This document shows positions 49,902 through 58,556 of a DNA stretch of 64,000 nucleotides, in pieces (the stretch's first letter is position 1; each line of letters starts with the position of its first letter). A program made the position numbers and the translations under genes. Below the pieces are notes generated by a model. That model searched no databases. It worked only from the letters and a program-made list of their open reading frames with translations, and was not told the origin of the DNA. Origin of the DNA: Candidatus Devosia phytovorans. Its GTDB lineage: Bacteria; Pseudomonadota; Alphaproteobacteria; Rhizobiales; Devosiaceae. The DNA lies in assembly GCA_029202405.1 (NCBI GenBank), contig CP119312.1:2423001-2487000 (forward strand). The letters run 5' to 3'.

Positions 49902-50540
49902 TCATCTATGACCGTGGGCTGCAAGAAACACCCGCACGGCTTCTTTTGAGTAATCCTGCCTCTGCTCGTCGGTCGGCAAGGCATCGTCGCCCAGCAGCAT
50001 GGTGCGGTTGACGGGTTCAGCCATGCATAGCCAGTTGAACGTGGTTGCCGCGATGGAGGGTGCGGGACAATCGAGCAGCCGTTTGGCGTGAAGCCTTTCG
50101 AAAATGCCGGCGAGGGAATCGATGGATCGCTGTGGGCCATTGGCATGAAATGCCCGAGCAAGCTCAGGAAAACGGGCAATCTCACCGATCACCAGGCGCC
50201 GGAGCTGCATCAGTGGCGGGGTGAGCGCGATCGACATTTGTCGATAAGCATAATCTTGCAGATAGGGTCGCAGCTTATCATCAGTGTCGGGCTCGGCAGG
50301 CGCGGTGTGCACTTTCCGGCTGGCCTCGCCGACCATGGCCTCGACCACTTCGATGAACAGGGCCTCCTTGCTTCCGAAATTCTTATAGACAGTCTGTTTA
50401 GCGACGCCGGAAGCTGCCGCAATTTCGTCCATGCTGGCGCTGACAAAGCCCGCACGCTTGAAGGCCTCGGTTGCAGCAGCAAGCACGCTGGCGCGCTTGC
50501 GCTGGGAACTTGTAGCCATCTTGTGATCGTCGCCGTCCAT
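49902..50540 (-). CDS. TetR/AcrR-family transcriptional regulator
   Basis: 212-residue repressor. The N-terminal helix-turn-helix is clear (AATEAFKRAGFVSASMDEIA, then ASGVAKQTVYKNFGSKEALF, residues 22-61), with an AefR-like ligand domain after it (VIGEIARFPELARAFHANGP near 115). It is divergent from an exported alpha/beta hydrolase gene; the perfect palindrome at 50599-50618 in between is its likely operator. The ATG at 50540 and a downstream Met at residue 8 are both possible starts. Confidence 0.92.
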   Translation of the reverse strand: MDGDDHKMATSSQRKRASVLAAATEAFKRAGFVSASMDEIAAASGVAKQTVYKNFGSKEALFIEVVEAMVGEASRKVHTAPAEPDTDDKLRPYLQDYAYRQMSIALTPPLMQLRRLVIGEIARFPELARAFHANGPQRSIDSLAGIFERLHAKRLLDCPAPSIAATTFNWLCMAEPVNRTMLLGDDALPTDEQRQDYSKEAVRVFLAAHGHR

Positions 50541-50555
50541 GTAGCCTCTCCGTGC

Positions 50556-50584
50556 TTGACAATCATACTGAACGGTCTAGTTTT
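50556..50584 (+). promoter_or_regulatory. Candidate promoter for the hydrolase/glyoxalase operon
   Basis: TTGACA at 50556-50561 followed after 16-17 nt by TAGTTT, just upstream of the palindromic operator and about 65 bp before the hydrolase start. Repressor binding at 50599 would block its early transcribed region. Confidence 0.4.
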
Positions 50585-50598
50585 GAGCAAGCATGAAG

Positions 50599-50618
50599 AC
50601 TAGACAGTCTCGTCTAGT
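50599..50618. promoter_or_regulatory. 20-bp palindrome, probable TetR operator
   Basis: ACTAGACAGTCTCGTCTAGT has perfect 7-bp arms around a 6-nt centre, typical of AcrR/TetR operators. It lies between the divergent TetR and hydrolase genes. Its TAGAC/GTCTA half-sites point the opposite way to the Rrf2-type sites, so I treat it as unrelated. Confidence 0.7.
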
Positions 50619-50646
50619 TCACATTTTGCGCGGAGGGGATGCAGCG

Positions 50647-51534
50647 ATGAAATCAAAACGTCTGATTACCTTGGGGGTGGTTGTCCTATTGGTCCAAAGT
50701 GCCCAGGCCTTTGAGTCGGGTCGGATCGAGGTATCGACGATCGGGGAAGGCGAGCCTGTCATCCTGGTGCCCGGTTTGAACGGCTCGCCGGGCGTGTGGA
50801 ATGATCTGCTGCCGAGCCTTGATGGGTATGAGGTTCATCTGGTGCATGTGAAAGGCTTTGCAGACCTGCCTGCAGAGGATAACGCGACGGGCGAGATCCT
50901 CGTCCCCGTCGCAAGCGAACTGGCCCGATATATTTCCGACGAGGACCTCAATGAGGTCTTCCTGATCGGCCACTCCATGGGCGGTATGGTTGCCACCCTG
51001 GTTGCGGCGCAGCAGCCAGACGCCGTTGCCGGGCTGATGACTGTCGATATTCCGGCCTATTTCGGAGAGATGATGGGCATGCCGCCCGAACAGGTCATCG
51101 GCATGGCTGATGGTCTCAGGCAACAGGCCATGGCCCGCGGCCATGAGGAGCGCGTTGCGGCCGAGACCGCCTTCGTCACGGCGGGCATCCTGGACGCGTC
51201 GAGGCGTGAACCCTTCATTGCCGAGATGACCGCTTCCGACGCGACTGTCAGCGCCCAGGCTCAACATGACGTGATGGTCGCCGACCTCAGGCCGGTACTG
51301 GCCGGCATCACCGCGCCGACCACGGTCGTCTTTGTCATGCCGGCCGCTGCACCTGACATGACCGATACGGATATCGAGAGTTTCTATGCCGACCAGTATC
51401 AGGACATCAAGGAGTTGAAGCTCGAATTCATCGACGATGCCGGACACTATGCCATGATCGACCAGCCCGAACATTTCGCCGCGCTGGTCAAACAATTCCT
51501 GTCTCAATCTGACAAATCTGGAGAAGTGCAATGA
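50647..51534 (+). CDS. Exported alpha/beta hydrolase
   Basis: 295 residues from the ATG at 50647, which follows CGGAGGGG. A signal peptide (KRLITLGVVVLLVQSAQA) precedes the fold. GEPVILVPGLNGSPGVWNDL holds the oxyanion region, the nucleophile Ser is in LIGHSMGGMVATLVA near 122, and the catalytic His is in DDAGHYAMIDQPEHF near 275. Its stop overlaps the glyoxalase-like gene by 4 nt. Homologues include haloperoxidase-like and lactone hydrolases; substrate unknown. Probably repressed by the divergent TetR protein. Confidence 0.88.
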   Translation: MKSKRLITLGVVVLLVQSAQAFESGRIEVSTIGEGEPVILVPGLNGSPGVWNDLLPSLDGYEVHLVHVKGFADLPAEDNATGEILVPVASELARYISDEDLNEVFLIGHSMGGMVATLVAAQQPDAVAGLMTVDIPAYFGEMMGMPPEQVIGMADGLRQQAMARGHEERVAAETAFVTAGILDASRREPFIAEMTASDATVSAQAQHDVMVADLRPVLAGITAPTTVVFVMPAAAPDMTDTDIESFYADQYQDIKELKLEFIDDAGHYAMIDQPEHFAALVKQFLSQSDKSGEVQ

Positions 51535-51893
51535 CCATAACGGTTCAAGGTATCTATGCTGCGACCGTAACGAAGGATTTTGACGCAGCAGTGGCTTGGT
51601 ACGAGCGCCTTATGGGCCGCCCCGCCGACGACAAGCCGATTCCGGGCATGGCCCAGTGGCGCAATATGGGCGCAGCTGGATTGCAGGTCTGGGAAGACGC
51701 GGAGCGCGCCGGACAGTCCATCATCACCATCGTGGTGCCCAATCTCGAGCATGAAAAGATCAGGCTTGCAGCAGCAGGCCTGATCTTGATCAACGAAGCC
51801 CGCGGCGAATTCGGCGCGGTAGGCCAATTGTTCGATGATGAGGGCAACCAGATCAATCTGAGTGAGCCGCCGAAAGGTTTCGTCAACCGCTAG
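51531..51893 (+). CDS. VOC (glyoxalase/bleomycin-resistance fold) family protein
   Basis: 120-residue single-module VOC protein. The pattern ATVTKDFDAAVAWYERLMGRPADDKPIPGMAQW and the C-terminal GQLFDDEGNQINLSEP are typical. The N-terminal metal ligand position is not obviously His, so catalysis versus binding is undecided. It overlaps the hydrolase gene by 4 nt, so they are co-translated and probably act on the same compound. Confidence 0.88.
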   Translation: MTITVQGIYAATVTKDFDAAVAWYERLMGRPADDKPIPGMAQWRNMGAAGLQVWEDAERAGQSIITIVVPNLEHEKIRLAAAGLILINEARGEFGAVGQLFDDEGNQINLSEPPKGFVNR

Positions 51894-51965
51894 CCGGACC
51901 CTTGATTACCATTGGGTGCGAACGGCAGCTATCGGAGGCTAATAATTCACAATCGGATGCTCGGA

Positions 51966-52034
51966 AGTGGGGTCGTCACCACACTGACGGTTCTAGGCGC
52001 CAGGATACCGACAGCGTCCGGGTGGCGAACAGAC
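51966..52034. repeat. Dispersed intergenic repeat, copy C
   Basis: Contains AGTGGGGTCGT, GGCGCCAGGATACCG at 51996-52010 (15 bases identical to 62480-62494), and GGGTGG-N6-GACGGTCCGCTT, the last shared with copy E near 63481. Confidence 0.6.
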
Positions 52035-52128
52035 GGTCCGCTTCTAATCAAAAACAACAAAAGGCATAGGTAATCGGGCTCGCTCTGAGCATGAGACGAG
52101 CTTCTTGATGTGCCTTTGTCAATCGAAC

Positions 52129-52414
52129 GGAAAAGGGACGGATATCGATATCCCGGCGGCTCTGATCAGGACCGCCATGACGGAAATGACCAACGCCCGG
52201 GCGCTCTACAAATCGATCGAAGAGACGGGCCTTGAACTTTATGGCCCATTCCTTCAAGGATGCAGCGGCAGTTGGAAGCGAGACTCTCGTTTCCCTCCTT
52301 ATCGGCGTGACCGTTAATCGACACACTCTCGGTTCTGGTCCACTGGCTGAAATGGACTCGGAGACCTTCCAGGGCGTTTTGGCTCGACGCCACCACAATC
52401 TTCTTGAAATCTAG
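52129..52414 (+). pseudogene. Possible decayed small gene (phasin-like)
   Basis: One frame gives TDIDIPAALIRTAMTEMTNA and RALYKSIEETGLELYG, and a second frame continues with FKDAAAVGSETLVSLL to HHNLLEI and a stop at 52414. The arrangement vaguely resembles a phasin helix with a frameshift near 52245. The rest of the 51894-52447 gap shows no other gene. This is a weak call. Confidence 0.2.
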
Positions 52415-52447
52415 CCAGGCGGTTAACTTGCCCGTCGCGAGCCACTG

Positions 52448-54769
52448 CTAGGTCGCACGGGGCACTTTGCCAGTCGCGTCGCGTCCTGCAAGATAGCCCG
52501 ATAAAAACGGCGCCGTGATAGACTTTACGTCATCCAACAACGCCGCGACCTCGCCGGCGAAGGTGATCTTGCCGCCACGCCGGCCGGCGCCAGGTCCCAT
52601 CTCGATGATCCAATCGGCCTTGGCCATGACCTCCAGATTGTGCTCCACCACGACGACGGTTTTTCCGCGATCCAACAGCCGCTGAATCAGCTCGATCAAC
52701 CTGTCGACGTCGGTCATGTGCAGGCCCGATGTCGGCTCATCGAGAAGATAGACTTCGCTGTCGCGGCCAAGTTCATCCGCCAAACGGAGCCGCTGGCGCT
52801 CGCCCCCCGACAGCGAGCTCAGGCTTTGGCCAATCGGCATATAGGACAGCCCGACATCTTTCATGCGCTCCAAGGGCGCGCAGATGTTCTGGAAGGTAGA
52901 GAAGAAAGCGCGCGCCTCTTGAGCTGTCATCAAGGCGATGTCGGCGATCGTCTTTCCCTTGATGCGGACAGCGAGAGCCTCGGCGGAAAAGCCGCTGCCG
53001 TTGCAGCTTCCGCAAAGGCGCTCTTCACTGTCCATGAACGCCAGATCCGTGCGGATCACACCCGCACCTTTGCAGGCGGGACAAGCGCCCGAAGCGTTGG
53101 TGCTGAACAGGCTGCCTCGCTTCCCGCTCTCTTTTGCGAAATGCGAACGAATGGGTTCGTGAACGCCAAGGTAAGTCGCCGGTGTGGACCGTCGTGATCC
53201 TCCCAAGGCGCTTTGATCTATGCGCACGACTCCTGGATTTTGTTGGGCCATGAGTTTGGTCAGGGTAGATTTACCGGATCCAGCTACCCCCACAACGACC
53301 GTGAGCATCCCAAGCGGTATCGTCACGTCGATGTTCTTGACGTTGTTCTGCGTGCCTCCGGCGACGCCGATATATCCGCTCGCCACTTTCTTTCTATTCT
53401 GCAAGGTGCGCGGCGCCAGGAACGCGCGAGCGGTCGGCGAGGTCGAACCGCGGAACGCGTCGAGCGATCCGTCAAACACGACATTGCCGCCATTGCGACC
53501 CGCCCCGGGTCCGATATCAATGATGTGATCCGCGACCGCGATGACGTCCGGATCGTGCTCGACGACCAAAACCGAATTGCCATTGTCTCTCAGCTGCTGA
53601 AGCAGCTCGGTCACCTGATGGACATCGCGCGGATGCAGTCCAGTGCTTGGTTCGTCGAAGATATAGGCAATATCAGAAAGGCTGCTGCCAAGGTGGCGAA
53701 CCATCTTTATGCGCTGGGACTCGCCACCGGACAAAGTTGGAGTTTCGCGATCGAGGCTGAGATACTCCAATCCAAGACCGACCATTGCATGCAGCCTATC
53801 CGTTAGACCATCGACAACCGCCTTCGTGTCCCGATCGTCGATCTTGACCAGGAACTCGATCAGGCGGTCGATCTCCATGCCAGAGCAGTCGGCAATGCTC
53901 TTGCCTTTGATCCTGGACGCCAACACCTCGGGCTTGAGCCTCCCGCCACCGCAGGCTGGACATGGACCACGCGTCAAGACACGCCCAAGCGCTTCCCTTT
54001 CGGTATCGTTGGCGGCTTCTTTTTCGCGGTTGATGTAAGTGCGCCGAAATCGAAAAAGAACAGACTCGTATTGGGAGCTGTCATACCACCCCGGCAGGGG
54101 ATCGGTGACCTTTGCTCCAGTGTCGTCCACGAGCCTCGCCCATTCCGCCTTGGTGTAGTTGGTGAGGGGCTTGTCATTGTCGAAGAAGCCAGTGAGCGCG
54201 TAGCGCTTCCAGCGATATGAGCCAACATGCCACCCCGGGAACCTGAATGGCCCTTCATTCATGGTTTTGGATTTGTCCAACAGGGCATCGAGGTCAATGT
54301 CGTCTACTTTTCCGAGCCCCTCGCATTCCGGACACATGCCCTCGACGTTGTTGAACGAGAAGGCGCTTGCCTCACCGACGAACGGCTTTCCCAAACGGGA
54401 AAACAAGAGCCGAAGGAGCGCGCTGATATCTGTCGCGGTCCCCACTGTCGAACGCGCATTTCCGCCAAGGCGCTTTTGGTCGACCAAAATGGAAACCGGC
54501 AGGTTCTCCAGTCGGTCGGCGTCAGGTGTCCCATAGTGCGGCAGTCGATGGCGAATGAATGTGCTGTAGGTTTCGTTGAGCTGGCGCTGCGACTCCGCGG
54601 CGATCGTGTCGAAGACCAGCGAGGACTTTCCTGAACCCGAGACCCCCGTAAACACCACGATCTCATGCTTGGGTATGGACAGCGTTACGTCCCGCAGGTT
54701 GTTGGTTCGCGCTCTGACGATGTTCATGGGCGCGCCGCCTCGCTTTCGTCGTCCCATGCTTACCGCCAT
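52448..54769 (-). CDS. UvrA-like excinuclease ATPase paralog
   Basis: 773 residues, shorter than the roughly 940 of canonical UvrA. It has two ABC modules: Walker A VSGSGKSS near 43 and VAGSGKST near 490, signatures LSGGESQR and LSGGERQR, and Walker B with DEPSTGLHP and DEPTSGLHM. Zinc-binding Cys pairs are in CPECEG, CPACGGG, CPACKG and CGSCNG. The UvrB-binding domain appears shortened, as in UvrA2/DrrC-type proteins linked to DNA damage or drug tolerance. The start may be the Met at 54727. An integrase remnant lies just upstream. Confidence 0.9.
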   Translation of the reverse strand: MAVSMGRRKRGGAPMNIVRARTNNLRDVTLSIPKHEIVVFTGVSGSGKSSLVFDTIAAESQRQLNETYSTFIRHRLPHYGTPDADRLENLPVSILVDQKRLGGNARSTVGTATDISALLRLLFSRLGKPFVGEASAFSFNNVEGMCPECEGLGKVDDIDLDALLDKSKTMNEGPFRFPGWHVGSYRWKRYALTGFFDNDKPLTNYTKAEWARLVDDTGAKVTDPLPGWYDSSQYESVLFRFRRTYINREKEAANDTEREALGRVLTRGPCPACGGGRLKPEVLASRIKGKSIADCSGMEIDRLIEFLVKIDDRDTKAVVDGLTDRLHAMVGLGLEYLSLDRETPTLSGGESQRIKMVRHLGSSLSDIAYIFDEPSTGLHPRDVHQVTELLQQLRDNGNSVLVVEHDPDVIAVADHIIDIGPGAGRNGGNVVFDGSLDAFRGSTSPTARAFLAPRTLQNRKKVASGYIGVAGGTQNNVKNIDVTIPLGMLTVVVGVAGSGKSTLTKLMAQQNPGVVRIDQSALGGSRRSTPATYLGVHEPIRSHFAKESGKRGSLFSTNASGACPACKGAGVIRTDLAFMDSEERLCGSCNGSGFSAEALAVRIKGKTIADIALMTAQEARAFFSTFQNICAPLERMKDVGLSYMPIGQSLSSLSGGERQRLRLADELGRDSEVYLLDEPTSGLHMTDVDRLIELIQRLLDRGKTVVVVEHNLEVMAKADWIIEMGPGAGRRGGKITFAGEVAALLDDVKSITAPFLSGYLAGRDATGKVPRAT

Positions 54770-54849
54770 CCATCGTAAGTATCGTAAGTATCGAAACTGA
54801 GAATAGGAAACTCGGTTCCAAGATTGTTCGGGTCGTTCGGCATGTTGGC

Positions 54850-55110
54850 GTCAAACGGGCGCTGAAATTCCGACAGATATGGTCGAGAACGCGAAGGTAG
54901 AATGAGGGACCGAACGCTGCTCGACTTGGCCATCGATAGCAAACTTCGCGGCTGTGACTTGGTGAAATCAAGATCGGCACGGTAGTGGCAGGGCCGACCA
55001 TCCGCTCCAGATCGATGGTGATTCAGCAGAAGACCGGAAAGCCTGTCCAGTTCGAAACAACCGGTGACAAACAGGAGCTGGCGCGGTCCAGGTCGATTGG
55101 CGAGCGTGCC
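54850..55110 (+). pseudogene. Remnant of a tyrosine recombinase (phage-type integrase)
   Basis: The frame first reads KRALKFRQIWSRTRR to a stop, then shifts to RDRTLLDLAIDSKLRGCDLV, then shifts again to RSRSMVIQQKTGKPVQFETT. These are the characteristic consecutive segments of a common family of small tyrosine integrases, including the Arg of the R-G-C-D-L-V active-site helix. At least two frameshifts and a stop are present, and the His-x-x-Arg and Tyr motifs are lost. The rest of the 54770-55283 gap shows no other gene. Confidence 0.75.
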
Positions 55111-55283
55111 TACCGTGAGGACAAGCGCCGCACTCATGAGATCGCTGACAGGGAGCGCCCAAATTTCTGGAATGCGGACTGTCGGCTTCCAAATCCAGAT
55201 GGCAGAAAGCAGATAGGATCTGCTTCTTTTCCTGCCCCGATTGGCGATGTCGTGCTAGGCGTTCTTGAACACGGCCGCCGTTG

Positions 55284-56216
55284 CTAATCCCAAGAACCGA
55301 GGTGCCTCCGGTAGAATGGCACCAGCTTGTCTATGGCCTGGCTGACATATTCGGGCTTGTAATACATGTCGTAGTGGCCGGCGCCCTCGACCACGAAGAA
55401 ATCCTTGGCAGTGGCAGGCGACAGATTGAACAGGCGTTCGCCCCCTTCATATTGCTTGCTGGGGCCCCGGCGGCCACCAACGATGACCTGAAGCGGCTGG
55501 GTCAACAGCTCGGGGACAAGGTGAAAGGCGTCAAAGCCCAATATGCTGCCAAAGCTGGTGAACAGCAGGCGGTTGGTGGAGCGCGGGTGGCGATATGTGG
55601 TCTCGCGATAGAACGTGACGGCCTCAAGCATGTCAGGCTCGGCAATGCCCTGTTCCCTGGCCTGCTTCAGGCTATCCGGAATCCATGGGTCGCGGCGCGG
55701 TTCGCCTCCACGGGCCTGCGCCGTGCGCGCCTTGCCAATCGCATCGATCGTCTTGAGGAGATCGTCCTTGCTGGGCTGGAACTGGCGGAAGGCGGTGCCG
55801 ATGTCAATTGCCACCACGGTGCCGATCGCCTTGAGGCGGTGTTCCGTCAGTGCTGCGTGGATGCCGTAGCCGCCACCGGCACAAATGCCAAGCAGCCCGA
55901 CGCGGTTCTCGTCGACAAAGCGCAAGGTCATCAGGAAATCGACGGCCGCGCGGATGTCCTCGGCGCGGGTAGCAGGATCTTCCAGGTCCCGCGGCTCACC
56001 GCTGCTTTCGCCCTGGTAGGACGGATCGAAGGTGAGGGCGATGAAGCCTTGCTCGGCCATGCGGGAGGCATAGATGCCGCCGATCTGTTCCTTCACGCTG
56101 CTCCCCGGCGTGGCCAGAACCAGAGCCGCATAGGTCCTGTTCTCGTCGAAGTCGGGCGGCAGATGCAGATGGCCGGCGATATCGATATTCCGGTTCTTGA
56201 ACCAAACCTGTTTCAC
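55284..56216 (-). CDS. Alpha/beta hydrolase with a Gly-x-Cys-x-Gly nucleophile elbow
   Basis: 310 residues from a GTG at 56216, chosen for the AAGGAG ribosome site (CTCCTT at 56224-56229 on the plus strand). The oxyanion region is AALVLATPGSSVKEQ, the nucleophile elbow reads LLGICAGGGYG with Cys in place of Ser, as in dienelactone hydrolases, and the catalytic His is in EGAGHYDMYY near the end. The family includes acetyl xylan esterase-like and YcjY-type proteins. It diverges from a MarR gene across a perfect inverted repeat. Confidence 0.87.
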   Translation of the reverse strand: MKQVWFKNRNIDIAGHLHLPPDFDENRTYAALVLATPGSSVKEQIGGIYASRMAEQGFIALTFDPSYQGESSGEPRDLEDPATRAEDIRAAVDFLMTLRFVDENRVGLLGICAGGGYGIHAALTEHRLKAIGTVVAIDIGTAFRQFQPSKDDLLKTIDAIGKARTAQARGGEPRRDPWIPDSLKQAREQGIAEPDMLEAVTFYRETTYRHPRSTNRLLFTSFGSILGFDAFHLVPELLTQPLQVIVGGRRGPSKQYEGGERLFNLSPATAKDFFVVEGAGHYDMYYKPEYVSQAIDKLVPFYRRHLGSWD

Positions 56217-56308
56217 GGCAGCTCTCCTTGGGGTGATTTGTTGGCAAACGGATGCCCGGCCTTGGACCATTGATCCCGCCCGGCGACTGGTTCATAACGA
56301 ACCAGACC

Positions 56309-56327
56309 CAATATGGTTCTCATATTG
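56309..56327. promoter_or_regulatory. 19-bp inverted repeat, probable MarR operator
   Basis: CAATATG-GTTCT-CATATTG has perfect 7-bp arms. It lies 23 bp before the MarR start and 93 bp before the divergent hydrolase, where it can overlap both promoters. Confidence 0.65.
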
Positions 56328-56349
56328 AATAATTCAAGAATGGAACTAA

Positions 56350-56775
56350 ATGGACGCAACCTTGGCTCAGCGTATCTTTCGGCTCAACCTTCAGCTTTCG
56401 ACGGAGACGCTCACTGCGGCGACGCCGGAGATCGAGGCGCTGGGTCTTGAGCCCAAGGCATTCTTCGTGCTCGACGGCGTGGAGGCGCAGCCCTATCCCG
56501 CGACGCTGGCCCACCATCTGTCGATGCCCAAGCCGACGATCACGGCTCACCTCAAGGCGCTGGAAAGCGCGGGACTGGTAACGCGCGCCATCGATCCGGC
56601 AGATCTTCGCCGCCATCGCATCGCGCTGACCACCACCGGGCGCGTTGTCCTGGACAAGGCCCGGGGCAGCCTCGCGCGCCACTATGGCGACCGGCTGGCC
56701 CGGCTGGATGGCGAAAATGTGCAACACTTCGCCCGGCTCCTCGAGACGCTGACCCGCGAGCCCGGCCGGTCATAG
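56350..56775 (+). CDS. MarR-family transcriptional regulator
   Basis: 141-residue winged-helix regulator. The recognition region is visible (YPATLAHHLSMPKPTITAHLKALESAGLVTRAIDPADLRRHRIALT, residues 57-101), including the Asp-Arg-Arg wing typical of MarR. It is divergent from the Cys-nucleophile hydrolase gene, with a perfect inverted repeat between, so it probably represses that gene and itself. The ligand is unknown. Confidence 0.9.
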   Translation: MDATLAQRIFRLNLQLSTETLTAATPEIEALGLEPKAFFVLDGVEAQPYPATLAHHLSMPKPTITAHLKALESAGLVTRAIDPADLRRHRIALTTTGRVVLDKARGSLARHYGDRLARLDGENVQHFARLLETLTREPGRS

Positions 56776-56835
56776 GGCGGCCGGTTCGCGCCAGAAGCCA
56801 GAGCGGTCCGTCCGGCTCCTCGGCAGCTCGAGTCG

Positions 56836-57315
56836 CTAGTTCTGCGGCGGGAAGAATGCGTCGCCGGTGATTACCTTCTCGGCGAATTCCCACACACCAT
56901 CATTGCGCACGAACCGGTGCTGGTGACGACCCGCACCCAGGAAATGTGCCGGACGGCCCTCAACCACCAGGTAGGCGGCTGTGTACATCCGTGCAGTGGC
57001 GGTTCCGGCATCCTCGTCGATCTCGATGATGAGGTTTGAGGCGATGTGGCGCCCGAATGCCGTTGCCATGGGCGGAGGCAGCGTTGTGGCCAGCATCTGG
57101 GCCACGGCCGGCTCCCCGGTTGCTGACGGGGGCTCGGCCAGGTCCGGACGCGCGATGACCAGCGTGCCGTTGGAGAACATGGCGGCGAGGCCGGCGTAGT
57201 CGCGCTGATCAAGCGTCTCGATAAACTCATGCTGCAGGTTGGTGATTTCGGCATAGCTTCCGTCATCGGCGTGAGCGACCGAGACAATGACCGACATCGC
57301 CACGATAATGGCCAT
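56836..57315 (-). CDS. Exported SnoaL-like (NTF2-fold) protein
   Basis: 159 residues beginning with a short signal peptide (MAIIVAMSVIVSVAHA). The NTF2-like fold shows in ITNLQHEFIETLDQRDYAGLAAMFSNGTLVI and the strand-rich C-terminal half (TARMYTAAYLVVEGRPAHFLGAGRHQHRFVR). SnoaL_4-type proteins bind small hydrophobic ligands; a catalytic Asp/His pair is possible but not certain. It stands alone between MarR and the epimerase, on the minus strand. Confidence 0.82.
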   Translation of the reverse strand: MAIIVAMSVIVSVAHADDGSYAEITNLQHEFIETLDQRDYAGLAAMFSNGTLVIARPDLAEPPSATGEPAVAQMLATTLPPPMATAFGRHIASNLIIEIDEDAGTATARMYTAAYLVVEGRPAHFLGAGRHQHRFVRNDGVWEFAEKVITGDAFFPPQN

Positions 57316-57500
57316 GGCCCAGCGGACAGGCGGCGTGTTTGCAGGGATTTCGACGCTGCGTTCATTTCGATACTCCCAGGTTTGGTGATGACGACAAGCT
57401 TAGGAACGTGACGATCCGGCAGCCGCTGGCGTCAAAGCCAAGGTGCTCCGCGATCTGACGTCCAGGGATTTTGATCCGGGGAGGCGGACCCGGCCTTCGG

Positions 57501-58538
57501 TTATGAGTGCTTGATCAACGCGCGATCGAGCATGCTGCGACCGGCGTCGACAATGGCCTGCCTGGGGTCGCGAGGCGTCCAGCCGAGAAGGTGACGTGCT
57601 TTTTCGTTGGAGGTTTTCTTCGCATAGCCAAGATCGGGGACAATCGCGCGCATCTGGGGATTGAAGAGCCCCATCAGGCGCAGCACAAAATCAGGAATGG
57701 TCCTTGTGGGCACCCGCGTGGCGTCGGTACCAAGCTCTTGCCGCAGGATGGCAGCAACCGCCTTCATGGCTAGGGCCGGGCCATTGGACAGCAGAAGGCG
57801 CTCGCCGGCCGCTTCGGGATGGAGCATCGCGGCAATGTGGGCAGCCGCGACGTCGCGGACATCGACAATCGGGAAATAGATATTCGGCATGGCCGGCATT
57901 GCGCCCGACAGCAGGCGCTCGATCACATGGTTGGCGCCGGAAATGTCCTTGCCCATCACGGGGCCCATCACGGCAACAGGCAGCATGGTTGTGAGTTCGG
58001 TGTCGCCGCCTTCCCGCGCAATGAAGTCCCAGGCGGCACGCTCGGCCAGGGTCTTGCTCCGGCCATAGGCATCGACACCGGGGCCATCGAGCACGCTCCA
58101 GTCAGCCTCGGTGAAGACATGATCGCCATGCGGATGCCCCCAACTCACGGCATGAAAGGCCGATGTCAGAACCACTCGCCTGACCCTGGCGTCCCGTGCT
58201 GCGCGCAGAACCCGAAGGGCGCCTTCGCGCGCCGGCCTGATGACATCATCCTCGTTCTCGACATGCCCGGCATGAACTGGCGAGGCGACATGCAGGACGA
58301 AGTCGACGCCGCTGACGGCCTCTGGCCAACCAGCATCCTGCATCAGATCTGCAGCGACAAAGCTCAGCTCGTCGAGATTGGCGGCCCCGGCGTCCACGAG
58401 AACCTGCCGCACCGCACCTTCCCTGGCGAGCGAACGCAGCGTCGCGCGGACAACGTAGTCCTTCTCAAGCAATTGAACGATGAGGTGGCCGGCAATGAAG
58501 CCCGAGCCTCCGGTGACGAGTACGACTTGTTTGGACAT
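57501..58538 (-). CDS. NAD(P)-dependent aldehyde/dihydroflavonol-4-reductase-like extended SDR
   Basis: 345 residues. The nucleotide-binding VLVTGGSGFIAGHLIVQLLEK is at 6-26, the DFVLHVASPVHAG segment near 80, and the catalytic Tyr-x3-Lys in DAYGRSKTLAERAAW near 160. The DFR-like family reduces ketones and aldehydes. It lies 18 nt downstream of an AraC gene on the same strand, so that regulator probably controls it. Confidence 0.9.
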   Translation of the reverse strand: MSKQVVLVTGGSGFIAGHLIVQLLEKDYVVRATLRSLAREGAVRQVLVDAGAANLDELSFVAADLMQDAGWPEAVSGVDFVLHVASPVHAGHVENEDDVIRPAREGALRVLRAARDARVRRVVLTSAFHAVSWGHPHGDHVFTEADWSVLDGPGVDAYGRSKTLAERAAWDFIAREGGDTELTTMLPVAVMGPVMGKDISGANHVIERLLSGAMPAMPNIYFPIVDVRDVAAAHIAAMLHPEAAGERLLLSNGPALAMKAVAAILRQELGTDATRVPTRTIPDFVLRLMGLFNPQMRAIVPDLGYAKKTSNEKARHLLGWTPRDPRQAIVDAGRSMLDRALIKHS

Positions 58539-58556
58539 GATAGCGACCTTGGTAAG

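Noticed and set aside
50599..50618. TAGAC/GTCTA palindrome as a fifth Rrf2-type site
   Set aside because: The half-sites are in the opposite order with different spacing, and it sits in a TetR/hydrolase divergent promoter.
54762..54795. Short tandem repeat ATCGTAAGT upstream of the UvrA-like gene
   Set aside because: Only about two copies of 9 bp; too short to interpret.
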